DNA of 7,499 nt from an uncultured Porphyromonadaceae bacterium. Lineage in GTDB: Bacteria; Bacteroidota; Bacteroidia; Bacteroidales; Muribaculaceae. The notes below the pieces were generated by a model. The model was not told the DNA's origin. It saw nothing but the letters and a program-made list of their open reading frames with translations, and ran no database searches. Where the stretch lies: contig CAMWMW010000072.1 in the NCBI GenBank assembly GCA_947175455.1, positions 1 through 7,499 on the forward strand, in the 5' to 3' direction. Position numbers and translations under genes: made by a program. Positions 1-5,875 of this stretch are shown in pieces. Each line of letters starts with the position of its first letter. Positions within the stretch are counted from its first letter, which is position 1.

Positions 1-46
1 ACTTATTATTCTGTATAATTATACAATTATATTATAATTATTAATT

Positions 47-97
47 AAAAAATCAACGAATATGTATATATTATCTTCTAAGGGATTTATCATTCGT
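47..97 (-). terminator. Weak candidate terminator of the structured RNA
   Basis: On the minus strand ACGAAT (97-92) can pair with ATTCGT (61-56) across an AU-rich loop of 30 bases. A run of six U residues (52-47) follows three bases later. The stem is short and the loop long, so this is only a plausible 3' end. The AT-rich sequence 1-46 also contains an 8-bp AT hairpin (TAATTATA/TATAATTA). Confidence 0.3.
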
Positions 98-552
98 GGA
101 GGGGAAACGGCTTCGCGGTCACAGCAAGCCCTAAAGAGAGGGACATACCTCTCCAATTGGACCTGGCGGATTCATCACCCTTAGTTGTAGGTATCCGTAT
201 TCCGTCACCCTTGTGATCTTAACATCTCGGGGTCTGGAGGCTTTCGGGGGTTAAGCCCGGTTCAGCGCAATCCTCCTGTTTCGCTCCTCTGTGATGAACA
301 GCCCGTCCTGCCTACGCAGTCCTTTCAGAGGCTTACAACATACGCCAAGTGGTCATTCACGGTCGGCAGACGTATGAGGTCGAGGCTTTCGTCTCTATGG
401 TTCTTCTCTCTATCCCCGTCCGCAGTTCGTTCGCTTGGGGCGATAAAAAGAGAAGAACCGCACCATGTGGGAGCTGTGCGATTCTTCTGCAAATCCGGCA
501 AGTCTGTCAAGACTGCCGTTGTTCCGTTTCAAGTATCGCTCCCATTGATACG
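47..552 (-). ncRNA. Large structured non-coding RNA, family not recognised
   Basis: This is a GC-rich block in AT-rich surroundings, with no convincing reading frame on either strand. A strong promoter lies just upstream (557-587), giving a transcript of about 500 nt that runs leftwards from about 552. Visible helices (plus coordinates) are: 5' hairpin 551-547/537-533; hairpin 517-497; a 13-bp hairpin 488-476/463-451; a competing 13-bp helix 459-447/411-399; 376-369/346-339; 276-272/240-236; long-range 298-291/178-171; hairpin 153-148/141-136; hairpin 130-126/113-109; and a terminal closing helix 530-524/110-104. G-U pairs at 481/458, 448/410 and 370/345 would be A-C mismatches in a plus-strand RNA, so the minus strand is favoured. 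I looked for the conserved cores of RNase P RNA, tmRNA, SRP RNA and group I/II introns and did not find them. I cannot exclude a known Bacteroidales sRNA family whose consensus I do not remember. Transcription is inferred; the end points are approximate. Confidence 0.6.
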
Positions 553-556
553 GCGG

Positions 557-587
557 CAAAGTTACGTACTTATTTGTGATTTTGCAA
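557..587 (-). promoter_or_regulatory. Bacteroidetes-type promoter for the structured RNA
   Basis: On the minus strand the -7 box TAACTTTG (564-557) matches TAnnTTTG exactly. A TTG -33 element lies at 587-585, with a 20-base spacer. Transcription should start a few bases downstream, near 550-553, exactly where the first hairpin of the RNA begins. Confidence 0.75.
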
Positions 588-629
588 CTCTATGGACTTG
601 TCATATAGGCGCATCGCACTGGTTTTCCT

Positions 630-719
630 TTATAAAAACTGCTTGATATTGGTCATAATGTCGCTTTTACTCTCATGGCGGATATCGAAAAGAGCCTCAC
701 GGCAGATCGTTTCATCTCG
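630..719 (-). pseudogene. Possible C-terminal remnant of a decayed gene
   Basis: A 29-residue open stretch on the minus strand reads R-D-E-T-I-C-R-E-A-L-F-D-I-R-H-E-S-K-S-D-I-M and then T-N-I-K-Q-F-L before a TAA stop. Its composition (amphipathic, charged, no rare clusters) looks more protein-like than chance, but a stop codon lies just upstream in frame and no start or RBS is visible. It sits beside a tRNA stub, where fragments of mobile-element genes would be expected. I do not recognise the protein; it may be a chance ORF. Otherwise 590-799 shows nothing I can assign. Confidence 0.2.
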
Positions 720-799
720 AATTGCTTAACGAAAACTTAACGACTTTGTTTATACCTATTCTAATTATCTCATAAACAATGGGTAAAAATCAGATTTAT

Positions 800-846
800 C
801 TTGACTGGCAGTCAAGAGGTGACGAGTTCGAGTCTCGTATGCTCCA
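800..846 (+). pseudogene. 3' half of tRNA-Ala(GGC), truncated; probable att site
   Basis: The anticodon arm CTTGA-CTGGCAG-TCAAG (anticodon GGC, alanine) is followed by the variable loop AGGTG, the T arm ACGAG-TTCGAGT-CTCGT, the acceptor 3' strand ATGCTCC and discriminator A. No CCA is encoded. The acceptor 5' strand, D arm and position 26 are absent: the 20 bases upstream do not pair with the acceptor strand or resemble a D arm. The break falls precisely at the start of the anticodon stem. A free-standing tRNA 3' half is the typical direct-repeat copy left at the distal end of an element integrated into a tRNA gene. On that reading the complete tRNA-Ala and the element lie to the left, and native chromosome begins to the right. 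Confidence 0.85.
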
Positions 847-855
847 CAAAACGAA

Positions 856-900
856 AAGGAACTGAAATTCAGGTATTTACACTTTGAATTTCAGTTCCTT
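856..900 (+). terminator. Hairpin just downstream of the tRNA stub
   Basis: A perfect 16-bp inverted repeat (856-871 with 885-900; the left arm begins AAGGAACTGAAATTC) encloses a 13-base loop and is followed by GTTTGCGTTT. It would terminate the original tRNA transcript. It may also stop minus-strand transcription arriving from the FNT gene, since the left arm is preceded by A-rich sequence that would be a U-rich tail on that strand. It lies 9 bases from the tRNA 3' end. A role as the outer edge of an att region cannot be excluded. Confidence 0.65.
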
Positions 901-994
901 GTTTGCGTTTGCTAATATGATTTCTAGCTTTAACATTTACTTTAGAGCGCGAAATTTTAAAGAACACGCTCTTATGCCGTTTCCCAAAGTCGAA

Positions 995-1576
995 TCATTG
1001 ATTTTCCGATGTCTTATGCGGCATAAGACGTATGAGTGTGGGAAGATTGCATCCTATGAGATTTCCAGCCACCGACATAAGCCATACCGTCCAGGGAAAA
1101 TCACATGCCATGCAGTAATAGGCAATATCTGCCACACAGTGAGGAAATCCGCACATGACAAATGTCGGAATGCCAAGTACAAGGGGCAGCCACTGCCCTT
1201 CTCTCGCACATTTCACACTTACGGTCATTATAAGACCGGTGAGTATCGAGGGAAAGAACACCCTCAGTCCGGCAGCTTTGCGAATATCCACAATCCTTGC
1301 GGCATTGTCTCCAAGAGATGCAAACGCATCCGCGAGCAATACAGCCAATGCGACACCCGCTGCATTATACAGAAGTATAAGAGCAAGCTGAAAGAACTCA
1401 TTCCTGTCTGAAAAAAATCCTGCCTTACCCGTGAAAAGTATCCATTTGCCACACACTATCGCAGACAATGCGAACGCAAACAACGCGGCTCCGATTATAC
1501 CTCCCGACGCGAGGTTACATATAGCGGCGATTCCTATTGCCAGTCCTGCCAATACAGAAAAATAAAGTCTCTCCAT
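995..1576 (-). CDS. Short formate/nitrite transporter (FNT) family protein
   Basis: The 193-residue protein has about six hydrophobic segments, roughly at residues 5-22, 24-45, 61-85, 107-121, 130-157 and 161-184, and belongs in the inner membrane. FNT-like landmarks are GGIIGAALF (25-33); the LFTG turn (47-50), matching the family's half-helix break; GFPHCVAD (143-150), matching the conserved central-histidine motif usually read as G-[FY]-E-H-S-x-A-N, with His146; and GNLIGCNL (171-178) in the last helix. FNT pores are known to pass small anions such as formate, nitrite or hydrosulfide. The substrate here is not predictable. It is much shorter than classical members (about 260-290 residues), and the usual Asn of the central motif is Asp150. 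The start is supported by AAAGGAGAC six to eight bases upstream, an unusually good ribosome-binding site for this phylum. It appears monocistronic. Confidence 0.75.
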   Translation of the reverse strand: MERLYFSVLAGLAIGIAAICNLASGGIIGAALFAFALSAIVCGKWILFTGKAGFFSDRNEFFQLALILLYNAAGVALAVLLADAFASLGDNAARIVDIRKAAGLRVFFPSILTGLIMTVSVKCAREGQWLPLVLGIPTFVMCGFPHCVADIAYYCMACDFPWTVWLMSVAGNLIGCNLPTLIRLMPHKTSENQ

Positions 1577-1598
1577 GTCTCCTTTCGATATTTTTTTA

Positions 1599-1606
1599 CA
1601 AAATTA
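1599..1606 (-). promoter_or_regulatory. Candidate -7 box for the FNT gene
   Basis: TAATTTTG on the minus strand fits TAnnTTTG and lies 22 bases before the start codon. I see no convincing TTG/TTTG -33 element at the expected distance, so this is a partial match only. Confidence 0.4.
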
Positions 1607-1653
1607 ACAAATATTTTTGAATACATCATGCCGGTTTGACCGCTGAAACCATT

Positions 1654-1837
1654 AGAAACTGTTTAAATTTAATTCGAAATTTTTTATATAGTACATCTTG
1701 TGGCTTCCTTGAGGTCTTTTATGGCTGTTTTTACGAGTCTCATCGGTCACATAGCCCGCTATGCTCCCTCTTCGACTCGTAAAAACACCTCATAAAATCC
1801 TCTCAATGAACCTCACAATTAAATTTAAACAGTTTCT
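1654..1837. repeat. 184-bp nested inverted repeat, MITE/REP-like
   Basis: The ends are a perfect 21-bp inverted repeat (1654-1674 and 1817-1837, beginning AGAAACTGTTTAAATTTAA). Inside lies a second, imperfect pair of arms (1709-1739 and 1774-1806) sharing TTTTTACGAGTC/GACTCGTAAAAA, and near the centre the hairpin CATAGC-CC-GCTATG (1750-1763). Nearly the whole element can fold on itself. It contains no coding sequence. The size, terminal inverted repeats and intergenic position suggest a non-autonomous mobile or REP/BIME-type element. No target-site duplication is obvious. A role as a bidirectional terminator between the divergent genes is unlikely, because it sits upstream of both. Confidence 0.7.
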
Positions 1838-1846
1838 TAGGCATGG

Positions 1847-1877
1847 TTGGAAAATTCGGATAACTTGTTTAACTTTG
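1847..1877 (+). promoter_or_regulatory. Promoter of the C1B peptidase gene
   Basis: TTG (1847-1849), a 20-base spacer and TAACTTTG (1870-1877) match the Bacteroidetes consensus. The layout is the same as that of the structured-RNA promoter, with an identical -7 box. It begins 10 bases after the 184-bp repeat and predicts a 5' leader of about 60 bases. Confidence 0.75.
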
Positions 1878-1887
1878 TGAAAAATCA

Positions 1888-1924
1888 GAGAAACTGTCTG
1901 AACTCATTTTATAAACAGTTTCTC
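1888..1924 (+). repeat. Leader hairpin related to the repeat termini
   Basis: GAGAAACTGT (1888-1897) and ACAGTTTCTC (1915-1924) form a 10-bp stem with a 17-base loop. It would be transcribed in the peptidase leader, ending 18 bases before the start codon. Its core AGAAACTGT equals the outermost bases of the 184-bp repeat, so it may be a solo or degenerate copy of that element. It could influence mRNA stability or translation. Confidence 0.5.
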
Positions 1925-1942
1925 ATACACTTACCAACTGAC

Positions 1943-3358
1943 ATGAAAAAACAAAAACTATCAATCGCTTTTATCATGCTGTGTGTCGCCGCCGCTCCGG
2001 TTGCAGACATACACGCGCAGAAAGCCGGCAAAGGCGGCATATCTCCGGAAATGATGTCGAGAATAAGGGCTTCATACCCCGATGACGCCACCACAAAGGC
2101 GTTGCGCAATGCTTTGGGAAATTCGGACATCGATAAAATCGCTCTCAACTCCGAAGCCGGCAATGCATTTGACACAAACTTCTCCCACCGCGTCAAAAGC
2201 AAGGGAATAACAAATCAGAAATCATCAGGCAGGTGCTGGCTTTTCACCGGTCTGAATGTGCTCCGCGCCCAGATGATGGCGGCGCATGACCTCCCCGAAC
2301 TGCAACTTTCCCAGAATTATAATTTTTTCTACGACCAGCTTGAGAAAGCGAATCTTTTCCTCCAGGGAATGATAGATTACGCCGATCGTCCTATGGATGA
2401 CAAAATGGTTGACTGGCTTTTTGCCAACCCCATAAGCGATGGCGGTCAGTATACCGGACTCTCGGACAATCTGATGAAATATGGTGTGGTGCCCGCAGAG
2501 GTCATGCGGGAATCCTACAGTAGCAACAACACCTCCAGAATGAGAAATCTGATTGCTCTCAAACTCCGCGAGGATGGTCTTGAATTGCGAAAGATGCATG
2601 CCGACAAGGCAAAGCCTGCCGCACTGCAGACCCGCAAGGAGCAGATGCTCGGCGAGATATACCGTATGCTCGCACTCACACTCGGCACTCCCCCGTCGGA
2701 ATTTACCTGGACGCGCAAGGATTCAAAAGGGAATGTGGTCAGCACTCGCAAATACACGCCTATGGAGTTTTACAGGGAGTTTGCAGGAAACGACCTGAAG
2801 AATGATTACGTAATGCTCATGAATGACCCGACACGTGAATATTACAAACCCTATGAGATTGATTATGACCGACACACCTACGATGGGGAAAACTGGACTT
2901 ACATCAATCTGCCGGCGGAAGACATCAAGAAGATGGCGATAGAATCAATCAAAGACAACGCAATGATGTATTTTTCATGCGATGTCAATAAATTCTTCGA
3001 CAGAGAAAGAGGTGTCCTTGACACCGGTAACTTCGATTATTCATCTCTCATGGGTGTAGACTTCGGCATGGACAAAGCCGACCGCATACGCACTCACGCT
3101 AGTGCATCGTCGCATGCGATGACACTCGTTGCCGTCGATCTTGACGAAGAAGGCAAGCCGCTGAAATGGATGGTTGAAAACAGCTGGGGCAACGGTGCCA
3201 ACGACGGGCACCTTATTATTACCGACAAATGGTTCGACGAGTATATGTTCCGTCTTGTGGTAAACAGGAAATATATACCCGCCGATATCCTTGCCATAGC
3301 ACGTCAGAAGCCGACATTGCTGCCGGCATGGGATCCCATGTTCTCACCCGATGAATAA
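1943..3358 (+). CDS. Secreted C1B cysteine peptidase (bleomycin hydrolase/PepC-like)
   Basis: The 471-residue product opens with a signal peptide (MKKQ, a hydrophobic core at about 7-20, probable cleavage after I-H-A at residue 25), so it should leave the cytoplasm, unlike classical cytosolic PepC. The papain-like catalytic set is complete: Gln92 and Cys98 in NQKSSGRCWLF, His391 in SSHAMTLV, and Asn413 in ENSWG. The large insert between Cys and His and the C-terminal AWDPM segment are typical of family C1B, whose hexameric members act as aminopeptidases with the C terminus in the active site. Here the C terminus runs on a few residues after that segment (MFSPDE), so end-trimming activity may differ. 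I chose ATG 1943 because an in-frame TTG at 1847 lies inside the promoter and the signal peptide begins at 1943. There is no Shine-Dalgarno. The gene appears monocistronic, and its last 15 bases overlap lysA tail to tail. Confidence 0.9.
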   Translation: MKKQKLSIAFIMLCVAAAPVADIHAQKAGKGGISPEMMSRIRASYPDDATTKALRNALGNSDIDKIALNSEAGNAFDTNFSHRVKSKGITNQKSSGRCWLFTGLNVLRAQMMAAHDLPELQLSQNYNFFYDQLEKANLFLQGMIDYADRPMDDKMVDWLFANPISDGGQYTGLSDNLMKYGVVPAEVMRESYSSNNTSRMRNLIALKLREDGLELRKMHADKAKPAALQTRKEQMLGEIYRMLALTLGTPPSEFTWTRKDSKGNVVSTRKYTPMEFYREFAGNDLKNDYVMLMNDPTREYYKPYEIDYDRHTYDGENWTYINLPAEDIKKMAIESIKDNAMMYFSCDVNKFFDRERGVLDTGNFDYSSLMGVDFGMDKADRIRTHASASSHAMTLVAVDLDEEGKPLKWMVENSWGNGANDGHLIITDKWFDEYMFRLVVNRKYIPADILAIARQKPTLLPAWDPMFSPDE

Positions 3359-4489
3359 GGAACCGGGAAGTTTCCGCATATTATAAGTGGAAGCCATGCT
3401 TTCACCATACGCACCCGCCGAGCGCAACGCGATAAGATCTCCGCGACGCACGGCGGGTAGTTTTTCACCTTTGCCGAACACATCAGAAGATTCACACACA
3501 GGTCCCACCACATCATAAACTTCTTCAGAAGCATCCGCCTCCGCATTCACAGTCTCGATCTTGTGATGCGCTCCATAAAGCGCAGGACGCATCAGATCAT
3601 TCATGCCGGCATCCACTATCAGGAATTTCCGCCCGATTCCCTCCTTTACATAGAGAACCCGTGTAATCAGAGATCCGCATTGAGCCACCACCGCCCTGCC
3701 AAGCTCACAGTGTATCTGCTGGCCGGGCGTAAGGTGAATGCCGGAAATCAAAGTGTTGAAATAATTTCTGAAATCCGGAACGGGATTCCCGTCAGGGTTG
3801 TCATAATCAATTCCAAGACCTCCCCCGACATTGATCACACGAAATTCGACACCTCGCCTGCGATAGTATTCTGTCAACGCATTGATACGTTCACACAACA
3901 GGGCGAACGGTTCTGTTATTGTTATCTGGGATCCTATGTGAAAATGCAGACCGACAAGGTCGATCCAATCAGATGCAGAGGCGAGTTCCACAGCCTTGTC
4001 AAGGCATCGCATATCAATACCGAACTTATTTTCTTCAAGCCCGGTGGTGATATACTCGTGGGTATGGGCATCTATATTCGGATTGACACGAAGAGCCACC
4101 GGCACCTTCTTTCCGCAACGCTCACCGAGTTCTCCGATGACCATCAGCTCCTCGATAGATTCCACATTGAAACAGCCGATACCGGTCTCTATACCCAGAA
4201 TTATCTCTGTGTCAGTTTTTCCGACACCGGCATAATATATGGAATCATTGCTGAAACCCGCTGCCAAAGCCGCCTCTATCTCTCCTCCGCTCACACAATC
4301 CGCACCGAGACCTGAATCGGCTATGACCTTAAGTATCGCCGGATTGCCATTTGCCTTTATCGCATAGTGCACGTGCACGTCACTGCCGGCTATACACTCC
4401 TTGATTTCATTAAGCGTGGAGCGGAGAAGCTCCATATCATAATAATAAAAAGGGGTTGCGACCCCTTCACAGGGTAATTTGAACTTCAT
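3344..4489 (-). CDS. lysA: Diaminopimelate decarboxylase
   Basis: The 381-residue PLP enzyme converts meso-diaminopimelate to L-lysine and CO2, the last step of lysine synthesis, in the cytoplasm. It is a fold-type III enzyme with an alanine-racemase-like barrel. The PLP lysine is Lys45 in HYAIKAN. HFHIGSQ (182-188) contributes the ring-stacking His, GGGLG (222-226) is the phosphate-binding loop, and ELGR (262-265) binds the cofactor and substrate. CESSD (332-336) carries the catalytic Cys332 from the partner subunit, and GAYGESMASTYN (359-370) is the C-terminal signature. The length is slightly under the usual 400-420, but every key motif is present. It starts 10 bases after the lysC stop, so the two genes are almost certainly co-transcribed. 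Its stop codon lies inside the 3' end of the convergent peptidase gene, leaving no room for a conventional intergenic terminator. Confidence 0.95.
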   Translation of the reverse strand: MKFKLPCEGVATPFYYYDMELLRSTLNEIKECIAGSDVHVHYAIKANGNPAILKVIADSGLGADCVSGGEIEAALAAGFSNDSIYYAGVGKTDTEIILGIETGIGCFNVESIEELMVIGELGERCGKKVPVALRVNPNIDAHTHEYITTGLEENKFGIDMRCLDKAVELASASDWIDLVGLHFHIGSQITITEPFALLCERINALTEYYRRRGVEFRVINVGGGLGIDYDNPDGNPVPDFRNYFNTLISGIHLTPGQQIHCELGRAVVAQCGSLITRVLYVKEGIGRKFLIVDAGMNDLMRPALYGAHHKIETVNAEADASEEVYDVVGPVCESSDVFGKGEKLPAVRRGDLIALRSAGAYGESMASTYNMRKLPGSLFIG

Positions 4490-4499
4490 ATTTGATTCT

Positions 4500-5813
4500 C
4501 TATTCGAAAATTTCTGCGGAAAGAGCCTTCAGGGCACGGTTTTTGTCTTCCGCCTTGATCAGAAACGAAATGTTATAGTTGCTGCCGCCATATGAAATCA
4601 TGCGCACAGGGATATCTCTCAGGGCATCGAGAGCCTTTGCCTCGAACCCCCGGTTCTGCCACTCAAGATCTCCCACTACACAGATAATAGTCATATCACG
4701 GTCAATTGTAACCGTGCCGAAACGATGAAGTTCCTCGACTATTCTGTCAAGATTCCTCTCATTGTCGATTGTAAGAGACACTCCGACCTCGGAAGTGGTA
4801 ATCATGTCAATTGCCGTCTCATGCTTCTCGAATATCTCAAACACCTTCTTGAGGAATCCGTACGCAAGCAGCATCCTGCCCGATTTGATTTTGATAGCAG
4901 TGATGTTGTCCTTGGCTGCGACAGCCTTGATATATCCTCGCCTCAGCACATTGTCAATCAACGTTCCAGGGGCTTCAGGCTGCATGGTGTTGAGCAATCT
5001 TACCGGAATATTGTTGAGCTTCGCGGGCTGAATACATGTGGGATGCAGAATCTTGGCACCGAAATAAGCCAGCTCGGCAGCCTCTTCGAAATGGAGGTTT
5101 CTTACCGGACGCGTACCCTCTACAAAACGCGGGTCATTATTGTGCATACCGTCTATGTCTGTCCATATCTCTATCTCGTCCGCATTTACTGCCGCACCGA
5201 TAAGAGATGCGGTATAATCGCTGCCTCCGCGTTCAAGATTACTGATCTCACCGTTGTGATCAAGACAGATGAATCCCTGTGTTATAAACAAAGCCGCATC
5301 CGGATTGTCCTCAATCAGAGCGGCAATATGCTTGGTGATATATGGCAGATCCGGCTCACCCTGCTCATCCGTGCGCATAAACGACAATGCCGGAAGAAGA
5401 ACAGACGCCACACCCTGCTCCTGAAGATACGCATGCATCAGATTTGTGGAGATCAGCTCGCCTCTTGCCACGATCTCTTTCTCCAGAAGCGGAGAATCAG
5501 GAGAGGAAATGGTATGACGGATATCATTGAAAAAGACTGCGGTCTTTTCGGATGCGGTCTTTCGCCATTCTTCTGTTGAAAAAAGTTCGTCAACCACTCC
5601 CTTGTATCGCTCCTCAAGAGAAGATATGAGACGGCACGCAAGTTGCGGATCACCCTCTTTCACGGCTTTTGATATCTCGATAAGTGAATTGGTAGTGCCG
5701 CTCATCGCTGACAAAACCACTATATTTTTTCCCTTATCGCCTACCAATGCGGCAACATCCTTGATTCTCTGTGGAGAACCGACAGAGGTTCCCCCGAATT
5801 TCATGACCTTCAT
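4500..5813 (-). CDS. lysC: Aspartate kinase, monofunctional, with C-terminal ACT domains
   Basis: The 437-residue enzyme phosphorylates L-aspartate, the first step of the lysine/diaminopimelate, threonine and methionine pathway. The kinase domain (about 1-290) shows KFGGTSV (5-11), ARGE (116-119), ERGGSDYTA (194-202; the family usually has GRGGSD) and TDIDGMHNNDPR (218-229). Two ACT regulatory domains follow (about 300-375 and 376-437), including ITTSEVGVSLTID (338-350), typical of allosteric amino-acid control. There is no homoserine dehydrogenase domain, unlike ThrA/MetL fusions. The pairing with lysA suggests the lysine-branch isozyme, with lysine as probable inhibitor; this is inferred. 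The start ATG lies 31 bases from the -7 box, giving a leader of only about 25 bases, too short for an L-box lysine riboswitch. Control is therefore probably at the promoter and the enzyme. Confidence 0.95.
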   Translation of the reverse strand: MKVMKFGGTSVGSPQRIKDVAALVGDKGKNIVVLSAMSGTTNSLIEISKAVKEGDPQLACRLISSLEERYKGVVDELFSTEEWRKTASEKTAVFFNDIRHTISSPDSPLLEKEIVARGELISTNLMHAYLQEQGVASVLLPALSFMRTDEQGEPDLPYITKHIAALIEDNPDAALFITQGFICLDHNGEISNLERGGSDYTASLIGAAVNADEIEIWTDIDGMHNNDPRFVEGTRPVRNLHFEEAAELAYFGAKILHPTCIQPAKLNNIPVRLLNTMQPEAPGTLIDNVLRRGYIKAVAAKDNITAIKIKSGRMLLAYGFLKKVFEIFEKHETAIDMITTSEVGVSLTIDNERNLDRIVEELHRFGTVTIDRDMTIICVVGDLEWQNRGFEAKALDALRDIPVRMISYGGSNYNISFLIKAEDKNRALKALSAEIFE

Positions 5814-5844
5814 TTCAATAACCTGTAGATTTTTATTTGAATTG

Positions 5845-5875
5845 CAAAATTAACACATACAGCTTAAATCAGCAA
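5845..5875 (-). promoter_or_regulatory. Promoter of the lysC-lysA operon
   Basis: On the minus strand TTG (5875-5873), a 20-base spacer and TAATTTTG (5852-5845) match the Bacteroidetes consensus. The predicted start near 5840 gives a leader of about 25 bases. Confidence 0.75.

Noticed and set aside
325..510. 61-residue minus-strand ORF within the structured RNA
   Set aside because: It starts at TTG without an RBS, has erratic composition and sits across conserved-looking helices. The RNA reading explains the sequence better.
47..552. RNase P RNA, tmRNA, SRP RNA, group I or group II intron
   Set aside because: The hallmark sequences are missing: no GAGGAAAGTCC core, no tRNA-like tmRNA ends, no SRP GGAAGCA-type apical motif, and no domain V or group I core.
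884..1411. 175-residue plus-strand ORF opposite the FNT gene
   Set aside because: It is a shadow of the FNT reading frame. It begins in the hairpin and is rich in Cys, His and Lys, with no domain pattern.
1654..1924. CRISPR array
   Set aside because: The repeats are inverted, unequal and not regularly spaced, with no array of repeat-spacer units.
1847..1942. N-terminal extension of the peptidase from TTG 1847
   Set aside because: This TTG is the -33 element of the promoter and the frame runs through the -7 box and leader hairpin. A signal peptide begins at ATG 1943.
4725..5579. 284-residue plus-strand ORF opposite lysC
   Set aside because: It lies antisense to a clear aspartate kinase; its composition is that of a reversed coding frame and it has no start signals.
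5814..5844. Lysine (L-box) riboswitch upstream of lysC
   Set aside because: The predicted leader is about 25 bases, far too short for the roughly 170-nt L-box fold.
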